DNA from: Rikenellaceae bacterium | Lineage (GTDB): Bacteria; Bacteroidota; Bacteroidia; Bacteroidales; Rikenellaceae | Assembly: GCA_015059945.1 (NCBI GenBank) | Contig: SUZJ01000003.1 | Location: 179,005 to 243,004, forward strand | DNA: 64,000 nucleotides | Direction: 5' to 3' | Shown here: positions 52,455 through 59,449 of the stretch, piece by piece | How positions within the stretch are numbered: the stretch's first letter is position 1 | How the letters are laid out: every line of letters starts with the position of its first letter | Position numbers and translations under genes: made by a program | The notes under the pieces: model-generated | The model's database searches: none | Seen by the model: only the letters and a program-made list of their open reading frames with translations | Told to the model about the DNA's origin: nothing

Positions 52455-52700
52455 ATGGTAATTACCTTTAATGAACTGCGCCGCACCAAGGACAAACTGC
52501 CCAGTGGCAGTATGCAGCGCATTGCCGATGAGCTCGGCATCGAGGCAGACGAAGTTAGGAACTACTTTGGCGGTCGCCACTATGAGGGTGGAACGACCGC
52601 AGGAGTGCACTTTGAGGAGGGTCCCGATGGTGGTACCGTTAGCTTTGACGACGACACCATCTACCAGGCAGCTCTTCGCATCTTGAAAGAGTTGGAGTAG
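52455..52700 (+). CDS. Small conserved Bacteroidetes protein (possible DNA-binding)
   Basis: 81 aa. LPSGSMQRIADELGIEADEVRNYFGG looks like a helix-turn-helix (SMQRIADELGIEADEVRNYF), followed by a beta-rich end (GVHFEEGPDGGTVSFDDDTIYQAAL). Proteins of this shape are common and annotated as DNA-binding or hypothetical in Bacteroidetes; I do not know a defined function. Divergent from dnaK, with which it shares a 318-nt upstream region containing activator-like half-sites. Followed by a strong terminator. A possible -7-like box TAATTTAG is weak. Confidence 0.8.
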   Translation: MVITFNELRRTKDKLPSGSMQRIADELGIEADEVRNYFGGRHYEGGTTAGVHFEEGPDGGTVSFDDDTIYQAALRILKELE

Positions 52701-52725
52701 TCCCCTCGCCTTGCTTTTACAGCAC

Positions 52726-52762
52726 AAAGCCCAATCGCATATGTAAGCGGTTGGGCTTTTTT
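52726..52762 (+). terminator. Terminator after the small protein gene
   Basis: AAAGCCCAATCGC pairs with GCGGTTGGGCTTT (one wobble), followed by TTTTTTT. Confidence 0.88.
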
Positions 52763-52763
52763 T

Positions 52764-52885
52764 GTAAGGACTTTAAGGGCCTTAGGGGCTTTAAGGAAAA
52801 TCTTATAACTCCTATAACTCTTATACCTCCCATTGCTCCTATAGGATTTATAGGAGTAATAGGACCAATAAGATATAATAAGATA
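52764..52885. repeat. Nonanucleotide composite array, reverse orientation
   Basis: B units (AAGGACTTT, AAGGGCCTT, AGGGGCTTT), linker AAGGAAAATCTTATA, A units (ACTCCTATA, ACTCTTATA, CCTCCCATT, GCTCCTATA), then inverted units (TATAGGAGT, AATAGGACC). Nearly the same sequence order as 42480-42600, and it begins directly at the T-tract of a terminator. Confidence 0.82.
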
Positions 52886-53447
52886 ACACCTCCCCTAAGT
52901 TAGGGGAGGTGCCCGAAGGGCGGAGGGGTCTGTCAATTTTCAATTTTCCATTATCCATTTTCAATTCCTTTCCGTCTTGCCACGACTGACATTAGTCAGG
53001 CGGTTGGCATCTACCATTCTTTTTTTGTACCTTTTGGTGGCAAAAGGTACCCAAAACCACTGCGATGCATTTCGGCGGGGCGTTGTGGTGGCGTTGGCTA
53101 AAACAAACGACCGTAAAGGTCGGTACACAAGGTACGTCTTTGTTTCTTAACGCCCACGCCACCACACACCTTCTTCCACCTGCAATGCGGTCGCAGGATT
53201 GGGTGTGGCCTTCGGCCATACAGACCTCTCCGCCCCTTCGGGGCACCTCTCCTAACTCAGGAGAGGAGTGGTCGTGGAGCTAAACTTTGATAGTGGCTAA
53301 TGGAAATTCCACAACCACTCTCCCCCTAAGTTAGGGGGAGTGGCCGCAGGCCGAGGAGGTCTGTAAAGAAGGCTAACAGCTGACCGCTGATAGCTAAAAC
53401 ACACGCCCCCGCCCTAAAGGGCACCCCCTCTAACTTAGAGGGGGAGT
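52886..53447 (+). repeat. Composite intergenic repeat, copy R1
   Basis: Starts with palindrome CCTCCCCTAAGTTAGGGGAGG (52889-52909), then a heptamer array TCAATTT/TCCATTT (52933-52967). From 52976 it is a near copy of R2 (56281 onward): CTTGCCACGA, hairpin CTGAC-ATTA-GTCAG (52986-52999), GTACCTTTTG/CAAAAGGTAC hairpin, GACCGTAAAGGTC, a long conserved block, CCTCTCCTAACTCAGGAGAGG (53246-53266), CTCCCCCTAAGTTAGGGGGAG (53320-53340), heptamers GGCTAAC AGCTGAC CGCTGAT AGCTAAA (53382-53400 region), and CCCCCTCTAACTTAGAGGGGG (53424-53444). No open frame with coding character. Confidence 0.85.
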
Positions 53448-53808
53448 GTGCGCGACCCCCCCTCACACAACTTTACTCCACCCACACCTCGCGGGTATCT
53501 TTTTTAATACCCGGGCTTTGTGGGAAGGGGCAGATAACTCCTCCCCTAAGTTAGGGGAGGAGTAGTCGTGGGTTGATGAATGGTTGTGGCGTAAGGGCCT
53601 TTTCTCGGTGAGGATGGGAGCGGGTGCATCCGAGCAGGATGCAAAAATATAAGAGTAGCGGCTGCGCAAGTTCACTTGCAAGCAGTTGCTACTCTTATAT
53701 TTTAACAGCCCGTCAGGGTACCACGCCCATACTCAACGCAAAGGCAATACACTAAAAATTTTTGCGGAGCTTTTTATAAAAAGCGACAGTCCCCTCGCCG
53801 AAGGCAAA
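53448..53808. repeat. Intergenic hairpins downstream of miaB
   Basis: Contains GGGTAT/ATACCC (about 53488-53514), palindrome CTCCTCCCCTAAGTTAGGGGAGGAG-type at 53538-53562, and a long hairpin at about 53642-53703 in which AAATATAAGAGTAGC pairs with GCTACTCTTATATTT around inner GCTGC/GCAGT and AAGT/ACTT pairs. The last could end transcription from both sides. No gene is seen. Confidence 0.7.
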
Positions 53809-55167
53809 CTAAACCAGTGTGCCGAAGAGGGTGGCCGACGAGCAGTCGGTGATGCGCACGGTGGCGTAGTCGCCCGCTTTGAGGTCGGGGGCTGCGTCGA
53901 ACACCACCATCTTATTCTGCGAGGTGCGGCCACAGAGTTGTTCGTTGCTACGTTTGGAGTAGCCCTCGATGAGCACCTCAAACACCTTGCCCACGTCGCG
54001 GCGGTTGCTCGCAATGGAGAGTTCGTTTTGGAGGTTGATAATCTCGGTCAGACGGCGGGTTTTCTCCTCCTCGCTCACGTCGTCGGTCAGGTGGCGTGCG
54101 GCGTAGGTGTTGGGGCGCAGCGAGAACTTGAACATAAAGGCGCTCTCGTAGCCCACCTCGCGCATAAGCGACATTGTGTCGGCGTGGTCGTCGAGGGTTT
54201 CGGTGCAGAAGCCCGCAATAAGGTCGGTAGTGATGGCGCAGTCGGGCATTGCTGCGCGTATGGCGGCTATGCGCCCCAAGTACCACTCGCGGGTGTACTT
54301 GCGGTTCATCAGTTGCAGCATACGGGTACTACCGCTCTGGGCGGGCAGGTGGATAGCCTTGCAGATATTATTGTGCCCCGCCATAACCTCTATGAGCCTG
54401 TCGCTAAGGTCTTTGGGGTGCGACGTGGCGAACCTCACACGTAGCAGGGGCGACACTTCGGCCACCATCTCCATCAGCTTGGGGAAGTCTACCACAACCT
54501 CGCCCTGCTCGTTCTTCCATCGATATGAATTCACGTTCTGGCCGAGCAGTGTAACCTCGCGGTAGCCTGCATCGAAGACCTCTTTGACCTCGCGCAGAAT
54601 GGTCTGAGGGTCGCGACTGCGCTCGATGCCTCGGGTGTAGGGCACCACGCAGTAGGCGCACATATTTATACACCCACGCATAATGCTCACAAAGGCGCTC
54701 ACACCATTGCTGTCGAGCCTTACGGGGCGAATATCACCGTATGTTTCGTCTTGCGAGAGGGCCACGTTGATACCCTTGCCGCCAACCTGGGCAGCTGCCA
54801 CCAACTTGGGCATATCGCGGTACGAGTCGGGGCCCGCAACTATGTCTACAATAGGCTCGCGTTCGAGCAGCTGCTCTTTGAGTCGCTCGGCCATACAACC
54901 CACGATGCCCACTATGAGCGAGCGCTTGGCTCGTTTGTAGCGCTGGAACTCTTTGAGTCGTCCCCAAATGCGCTGCTCGGCATTGTCGCGAATGGAGCAG
55001 GTGTTTACCAATATAATATCGGCCTCGTCGATATTGGTGGTATAGAGGTAGCCCTCCTTTTGCATTATGGATACGATAATCTCGGTGTCGCCTACGTTCA
55101 TCTGACAGCCGTAGGTCTCGATGTAGAGTTTCTGCCCGCCACCGGGGGTTGCTTTGAGTATTTTCAT
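53809..55167 (-). CDS. miaB: tRNA-2-methylthio-N6-dimethylallyladenosine synthase MiaB
   Basis: 452 aa from ATG 55167 (an in-frame TTG 21 nt upstream is less likely). UPF0004 N-terminal domain with YIETYGCQMNVGDTE, VNTCSIRDNAE and GIVGCMAE supplying the three auxiliary-cluster cysteines; radical-SAM motif CINMCAYC (CxxxCxxC); C-terminal TRAM domain (VLIEGYSKRSNEQLCGRTSQ). It adds the methylthio group to i6A37 of tRNAs reading UNN codons, using two Fe-S clusters and SAM. The gene pair miaB-yitT is flanked by composite repeats R1 and R2 in the same orientation. Confidence 0.96.
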   Translation of the reverse strand: MKILKATPGGGQKLYIETYGCQMNVGDTEIIVSIMQKEGYLYTTNIDEADIILVNTCSIRDNAEQRIWGRLKEFQRYKRAKRSLIVGIVGCMAERLKEQLLEREPIVDIVAGPDSYRDMPKLVAAAQVGGKGINVALSQDETYGDIRPVRLDSNGVSAFVSIMRGCINMCAYCVVPYTRGIERSRDPQTILREVKEVFDAGYREVTLLGQNVNSYRWKNEQGEVVVDFPKLMEMVAEVSPLLRVRFATSHPKDLSDRLIEVMAGHNNICKAIHLPAQSGSTRMLQLMNRKYTREWYLGRIAAIRAAMPDCAITTDLIAGFCTETLDDHADTMSLMREVGYESAFMFKFSLRPNTYAARHLTDDVSEEEKTRRLTEIINLQNELSIASNRRDVGKVFEVLIEGYSKRSNEQLCGRTSQNKMVVFDAAPDLKAGDYATVRITDCSSATLFGTLV

Positions 55168-55200
55168 TTTCAGCCTATTAGTATACAATTCTCTTAGTGT

Positions 55201-56142
55201 TTACTCGGTTGTGGTCTGGTCGTCGGCCTCAAACTTCTTGAAGCCATCGCCATAGGTTTCGTGGGCATCGACCACCACCACAAACGCCTTGTCATCAATC
55301 TTGCGAATCTTGCTCTTCACCTGGGCAATCTCCTTGCGGCTGATGACCAAGAATATCATATCCCTATTGGTGTCGGTGTACATACCGCTCGACTTGATGT
55401 AGGTGCCACCTCGCGACATCTCGTGCAGGATGAAGTGTTTGAGCTCCTCCTTCTTGTCGGATATGATAAAGAGCAGTTTTTCGTATGTTGCACCATCGAG
55501 CACAAAGTCGATGGCCTTGGCGCTGACATAAATCGAGATGAGCGAGTAGAGGGGCAGCTTCCAGTCGCGGAACACCAGCATACCCACCACCACAATCGTA
55601 GACTCGACAATGGCCATTGCGCTCGAAAATTTCATCTTACAGTAGCGGCTCACAATCATCGAAATGATGTCGGTACCGCCCGAGGTTGCGCCACTGCGGA
55701 TGATTATACCCACACCTGCGCCAATCAGCAGACCGCCAAAGACCGCACACACCAGCAGGTTGTCCGAAAAGTTGAATGCGGTACTGATGATAGAGGTGCC
55801 GTCGGCGGGGTTCTCTCCGAAGAAGCTGGTCAGACCGTTCATAATGAAGGGCGAGATGACAGCCGCAAAGATGGTCTTTGAACCCATCGAAGCTCCGAAG
55901 ATGATAATGTTCAAAATCATCAGTGGCACATCGAGCATAAAGCCAAAGGTACCCGTCTGGATTGAGGGAATTAGGTGGTGCAACACGCGACCGAGACCAT
56001 AGACTCCGCCAGGGATGATTTTGTAGGGGTTGGTAAAGAGCACAAAGCCGAGCGACATAACCGTCACACCCACTGCTACACCCACCCACGATAGCAGATT
56101 TTTCAGAGTCATAGACTCTTGTAGTTTTTGTTTAAGGCTCAT
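55201..56142 (-). CDS. YitT-family membrane protein with DUF2179 domain
   Basis: 313 aa. Five to six hydrophobic segments in the first about 220 residues (VGVAVGVTVMSLGFVLF, VPLMILNIIIFGASMGSK, LLVCAVFGGLLIGAGVGIII, with the conserved RSGATSGGTDII) and a soluble C-terminal DUF2179 domain (KLLFIISDKKEELKHFILHE, GGTYIKSSGMYT, IFLVISRKEIAQVKSKIRKI). Function unknown; possibly a transporter regulated by its cytoplasmic domain. 33 nt upstream of miaB. A TATCTTTG box on the minus strand (56213-56220) is the likely promoter. Confidence 0.9.
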   Translation of the reverse strand: MSLKQKLQESMTLKNLLSWVGVAVGVTVMSLGFVLFTNPYKIIPGGVYGLGRVLHHLIPSIQTGTFGFMLDVPLMILNIIIFGASMGSKTIFAAVISPFIMNGLTSFFGENPADGTSIISTAFNFSDNLLVCAVFGGLLIGAGVGIIIRSGATSGGTDIISMIVSRYCKMKFSSAMAIVESTIVVVGMLVFRDWKLPLYSLISIYVSAKAIDFVLDGATYEKLLFIISDKKEELKHFILHEMSRGGTYIKSSGMYTDTNRDMIFLVISRKEIAQVKSKIRKIDDKAFVVVVDAHETYGDGFKKFEADDQTTTE

Positions 56143-56212
56143 AGTGATAAGTTGGTATGGTTGTTTTATAGGTTGTTGTTTTAGGTTGCTTTTTCACTTC
56201 TCTTGTAAATTA

Positions 56213-56220
56213 CAAAGATA
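56213..56220 (-). promoter_or_regulatory. -7 box (TATCTTTG on minus) for yitT-miaB
   Basis: CAAAGATA on the plus strand, 71 nt upstream of the yitT-family start codon and directly beside the heptamer array at 56228. Confidence 0.65.
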
Positions 56221-56227
56221 GTGAAAG

Positions 56228-56260
56228 AATTGAAAATTGAGAATGGAAAATTGAAAATTA
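56228..56260. repeat. Heptanucleotide array (AATTGAA)n
   Basis: Units AATTGAA, AATTGAG, AATGGAA, AATTGAA and a partial. It touches the -7 box of the yitT-miaB promoter. Confidence 0.82.
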
Positions 56261-56280
56261 TTTTCCCTTTTTCAATTCGT

Positions 56281-56788
56281 CTTGCCACGACTCGGCATTG
56301 GCCGAGGCGGTTGGCATCTACCTCTTGGCTTTTTGATTGTTTTGTACCTTTTGGTGGCAAAAGGTACCCAAAACCACTGCGATGCATTTCGGCGGGGCTT
56401 AGTGTTGTCGTTGGCTAAAACAAACGACCGTAAAGGTCGGTACACAAGGTACGTCTTTGTTTCTTAACGCCCACGCCACCACACACCTTCTTCCACCTGC
56501 AATGCGGTCGCAGGATTGGGTGTGGCCTTCGGCCATACAGACCTCTCCGCCCCGTTGGGGCACCTCTCCTAACTCAGGAGAGGGGTTGTTGTGGTGCTAA
56601 ACTTTGGCGGTTGTTAATGGAAATCCCACCACCACCCTCCTTTTGGGAGCTCCACAACCACTCTCCCCCTGAGTTAGGGGGAGTGGCCGTAGGCCGAGGG
56701 GGTCTGTCAAGAAGGCTGACTGCTGACCGCTGATGGCTAAAACACACGCCCCCGCCCTTCGGGCACCCCCTCTAACTTAGAGGGGGAT
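56281..56788 (+). repeat. Composite intergenic repeat, copy R2
   Basis: Same order and orientation as R1: CTTGCCACGA, hairpin CTCGGC-ATTG-GCCGAG (56291-56306; R1 has CTGAC-ATTA-GTCAG, so pairing is kept with other bases), the GTACCTTTTG/CAAAAGGTAC hairpin, the conserved block with GACCGTAAAGGTCGG, GCCCC-GTT-GGGGC (TTC loop in R1), CTCTCCTAACTCAGGAGAG, CTCCCCCTGAGTTAGGGGGAG (56663-56683), heptamers GGCTGAC TGCTGAC CGCTGAT GGCTAAA, and CCCCCTCTAACTTAGAGGGGG (56766-56786). An extra 30-40 nt relative to R1 lies near 56630-56655. Confidence 0.85.
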
Positions 56789-56796
56789 TTATCCTA

Positions 56797-56878
56797 TATG
56801 ATTTTCTCTAAAGTCCCTAAGGTCCTTAAAGCCCTTAAAGAAAAATCCCCTCGCTAATCGTTAGTGAGGGGATTTTCA
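56797..56878 (-). terminator. Terminator of efp, preceded by nonamer B units
   Basis: Linker TATATGATTTTC and B nonamers (TCTAAAGTC, CCTAAGGTC, CTTAAAGCC, CTTAAAGAA) at 56797-56842 run straight into AAAATCCCCTCGCTAA / TTAGTGAGGGGATTTT (56842-56876), the efp terminator on the minus strand. The stem is a relative of the terminators at 18176 and 59366. Confidence 0.8.
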
Positions 56879-56897
56879 ATCGCATTTGCTTCAACTC

Positions 56898-57467
56898 TTA
56901 CTTGATGCGCTCGTAGTACTCGCGGGTGCGGGTATCGACGCGAATCTTGTCGCCGGTGTTGATGAACAGGGGTACCTTAACGGTTGCACCGGTATTAACG
57001 GTAGCAGGTTTGAGCGAGTTGGTCGAAGCGGTATCGCCACGAACACCGGGCTCGGTGTAGGTAACCTCCATATCGATGATGGGGGGCAGCTCGGCGGTCA
57101 GAGCCAACTCCTTCTCGGTGTGGAACATAACCTCCAGAATCTGACCATCTACCATCAGGTCCGAGTTCTCAATCAGGTCGCGAGGGATGGTAATCTCCTC
57201 AAAGGTCTCCATATGCATAAGGTGGATACCCAGGTCATCCTCGTAGGTGTACTGGTAGGGGCGACGCTCTACGCGCACGGGCTCAATCTTCTCGCTCACC
57301 GACGAGTAGGTCTTATCGAGTACGCGGCCGTTCTCGAGGTTTTTGAGTTTAGTACGGATGAAAGCGGGGCCTTTGCCAGGTTTAACGTGCTGGAAATCAA
57401 CAACAAGAAAAGTCTTGTTGTCCATATCGATACACATACCGATTTTGATGTCTGATGCTGTTGCCAT
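56898..57467 (-). CDS. efp: Elongation factor P
   Basis: 189 aa, three beta-barrel domains. KOW-like N-domain with VKPGKGPAFIRTKLKN, where the Lys of PGKG is the modified tip residue; middle OB domain; C-terminal OB domain with EPGVRGDTASTNSLKPATVNTGATVKVPLF, ending DKIRVDTRTREYYERIK. It relieves ribosome stalling at proline stretches. A TACTTTTG box on the minus strand (57538-57545) lies 71 nt upstream. Confidence 0.97.
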   Translation of the reverse strand: MATASDIKIGMCIDMDNKTFLVVDFQHVKPGKGPAFIRTKLKNLENGRVLDKTYSSVSEKIEPVRVERRPYQYTYEDDLGIHLMHMETFEEITIPRDLIENSDLMVDGQILEVMFHTEKELALTAELPPIIDMEVTYTEPGVRGDTASTNSLKPATVNTGATVKVPLFINTGDKIRVDTRTREYYERIK

Positions 57468-57537
57468 AGTGTCTGTTGTATTTGTTTTTGTTATGATAAA
57501 ATGCTGTTAGTAGCGGAGCCATAGGTGCTCCAAGCGA

Positions 57538-57545
57538 CAAAAGTA
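57538..57545 (-). promoter_or_regulatory. -7 box (TACTTTTG on minus) for efp
   Basis: CAAAAGTA on the plus strand, 71 nt before the efp start. Confidence 0.6.
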
Positions 57546-57564
57546 CAATTTTTTGTCTAAATTC

Positions 57565-58185
57565 CTACAAATCTTTGGTAATAATGTCGGTTTTGAGTCC
57601 ACGTTTTTTTATAGCCTCCAAAACTTTGGGCAGTGCGTACATCATATTTTTCGACGCCTTGACCGAGTCGTGGAACACTATTATGTTGCCAGGGCGCAGG
57701 TGTCGCGTAACCTTCTGGGCGCACCTTTGGGGCGACACCTTGTGGTCGTAGTCCTCCGAGATGTTGTTCCACATAACCACCCTCCACCCTTGCGAGCGCA
57801 TACGATGTACCTCGCGTATGGCAATGCGGCCATAGGCTGGGCGGAACAGGCGAGTGTGGGGCAAGAACTGGCCTGCCTTGTAGGCGCTGGCCATATACTC
57901 CTCGGTCGTAACGAGCCACCCTCGGGTGTGGTTGTAGGAGTGGTTGCCGATGGCGTGTCCGCGACGCTCAATCTCCTCGACCAACTCGGGGTACATCTCG
58001 GCATTGTTGCCCAGACAGAAGAAGGTGGCTTTGGCACCATACTGGTCGAGGGTGTCGAGTATGAACTCCGTAATCTTGGGGGTGGGCCCATCGTCGAAGG
58101 TCAGGTATACGCAGTCGGGGCTGTCTACCCGCCACAACATTGTGGGGGTCATACGACGGAAAAACTTTGGCCACCTGAAATACAT
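57565..58185 (-). CDS. Polysaccharide deacetylase (NodB homology) family protein
   Basis: 206 aa from ATG 58185, chosen because the frame upstream of it crosses the promoter at 58261. NodB motifs: TFDDGPTPK with D31-D32, NHSYNHTRGW with zinc ligands H82 and H86, LFRPAYGRI, and the C-terminal NIIVFHDSVKA with the His. Members remove N-acetyl groups from peptidoglycan, chitin or other glycans. No clear signal peptide, although the N-terminus (MYFRWPKFFRRM) is basic and may associate with the membrane. Divergent from the DUF4837 gene. Confidence 0.9.
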   Translation of the reverse strand: MYFRWPKFFRRMTPTMLWRVDSPDCVYLTFDDGPTPKITEFILDTLDQYGAKATFFCLGNNAEMYPELVEEIERRGHAIGNHSYNHTRGWLVTTEEYMASAYKAGQFLPHTRLFRPAYGRIAIREVHRMRSQGWRVVMWNNISEDYDHKVSPQRCAQKVTRHLRPGNIIVFHDSVKASKNMMYALPKVLEAIKKRGLKTDIITKDL

Positions 58186-58260
58186 ACCTTTTTGTCCTCT
58201 CTCTCTGTTTTGCCACTCGGGGTGTGGGCCCTTTGAGCACACTTTTTGCGGATAGCGGTG

Positions 58261-58288
58261 CAAAGATATGATTTTTTCGCTACCTTTG
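58261..58288. promoter_or_regulatory. Divergent promoters of deacetylase and DUF4837 genes
   Basis: Minus-strand TATCTTTG (58261-58268) for the deacetylase and plus-strand TACCTTTG (58281-58288) for the DUF4837 gene, 12 nt apart. Confidence 0.68.
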
Positions 58289-58331
58289 CACAAAACGATA
58301 CATTTTTAACGGCAAAACACCTTTTTCTATT

Positions 58332-59342
58332 ATGACTATTGCTAAGACTTTACGCCACTTGGTGGTGTTGATGTTGGTGGGTGTGGCCCTCTGCTCGTGC
58401 GACTCGGCCACTGTGGGTACAGGTCGCCAGAAGGCGGGCGGAGCACCCTACGAACTGATTGCTGTTGTGGACAAGCCACAGTGGGAGAGCCCCCTGCAAG
58501 ATACCCTGCGCTCGATTTTTGGCAGCCCTGTTGCCTACGTAAACCAATATGAGCCCCGCCTGGACCTTATGAGGGTTATCCCCTCAGCCTTCGAGGGCTT
58601 CATCAAGGTACACCGCAACGTGCTCTACTTGAAAGTGGACCCCTCGCAGCCTCTGAGCAATGTGGGGCAAAAAGACCTCTATGCCGACGGCCAGCTGATA
58701 CTGATGGTTACGGCCCCCAGCACCGAGGAGTTGACCGCTTTCTTGCACCAGAATCGTGCCGAGGTGCTCAAAGCCTTTGAGGATGCCGAGCGCGACCGAG
58801 CCATAAAGATGAATCGCAAGTACAAAGAGGGCGTTGTGGTCGACAAGATTAAGGATATGTTTGGCGGAATGACCATCGACATTCCCCGAGGCTACACTAT
58901 GCGTGGCACCAGTGGCGACAGCCTGCTGGTAACCTCGTTCGAGTACCCCGTAGCCACCCAGGGCTTGGCGGTATATACCTACCCTTATAGTGGCAAGAGC
59001 GACTTTGAGCTCGAAAACCTCATTGCCCAGCGCAACAACTTTATGAAGAACATCCCTGGCCCCAGTGGTAAATCCTATATGACCACCGTCGAGGAGTATA
59101 TCCCCGAGGTTACCTATAAGCGCATAAATGGTCGTTTTTGGGCCGAGATGCGAGGCTTCTGGGACTTGGAGGGTGGCGACTTTATGGGTGGCCCTATGGT
59201 TAGTTGGAGCACCCTCGATACCAACACCAACCAGGTCGTTACAATCGACTGCTACGTCTTTTCGCCCAAGCACGGCCAGCGCGACCTGCTCCGCGGGCTC
59301 GAAGCACTCATCTACTCGGTCAAATTCCCCAAAGCCGAGTAG
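58332..59342 (+). CDS. DUF4837-family lipoprotein
   Basis: 336 aa. Lipoprotein signal with LCSC lipobox (Cys near residue 23). Matches the DUF4837 pattern found in Bacteroidetes: YELIAVVDKPQWESPLQDTL near the start, RNVLYLKVDPSQP, a middle amphipathic helix (LHQNRAEVLKAFEDAERDRA), GMTIDIPRGYTMR, and ISWSTLD-type end (MVSWSTLDTNTNQVVTIDCY). The function is unknown; probably periplasmic or surface lipoprotein. Followed by heptamer units and a terminator. Confidence 0.88.
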   Translation: MTIAKTLRHLVVLMLVGVALCSCDSATVGTGRQKAGGAPYELIAVVDKPQWESPLQDTLRSIFGSPVAYVNQYEPRLDLMRVIPSAFEGFIKVHRNVLYLKVDPSQPLSNVGQKDLYADGQLILMVTAPSTEELTAFLHQNRAEVLKAFEDAERDRAIKMNRKYKEGVVVDKIKDMFGGMTIDIPRGYTMRGTSGDSLLVTSFEYPVATQGLAVYTYPYSGKSDFELENLIAQRNNFMKNIPGPSGKSYMTTVEEYIPEVTYKRINGRFWAEMRGFWDLEGGDFMGGPMVSWSTLDTNTNQVVTIDCYVFSPKHGQRDLLRGLEALIYSVKFPKAE

Positions 59343-59344
59343 AG

Positions 59345-59437
59345 AAAATTGAAAGTTAAAAGTTAAAAATCCCCCACTAACGCATTAGTGGGGGATTTTT
59401 TCTATTACTCCTATTACTCTTATTTCTCCTATAAACA
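59345..59437 (+). terminator. Heptamer units, terminator identical to 18176, and nonamer A units
   Basis: AAAATTG AAAGTTA AAAGTTA heptamers (59345-59365) lead into stem AAAATCCCCCACTAA / TTAGTGGGGGATTTT (59366-59401), identical over 36 nt to the terminator at 18176. Nonamer A units (TATTACTCC, TATTACTCT, TATTTCTCC) follow at 59403-59435, the same terminator-plus-A-array order as at 18.2 kb. Confidence 0.9.
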
Positions 59438-59449
59438 ATTCTGAATTCC

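Noticed and set aside
52976..56788. R1 and R2 as ends of a classical transposon carrying miaB-yitT
   Set aside because: They are direct, not inverted, repeats, there is no transposase, and miaB is a core gene; I keep them as dispersed repeats.
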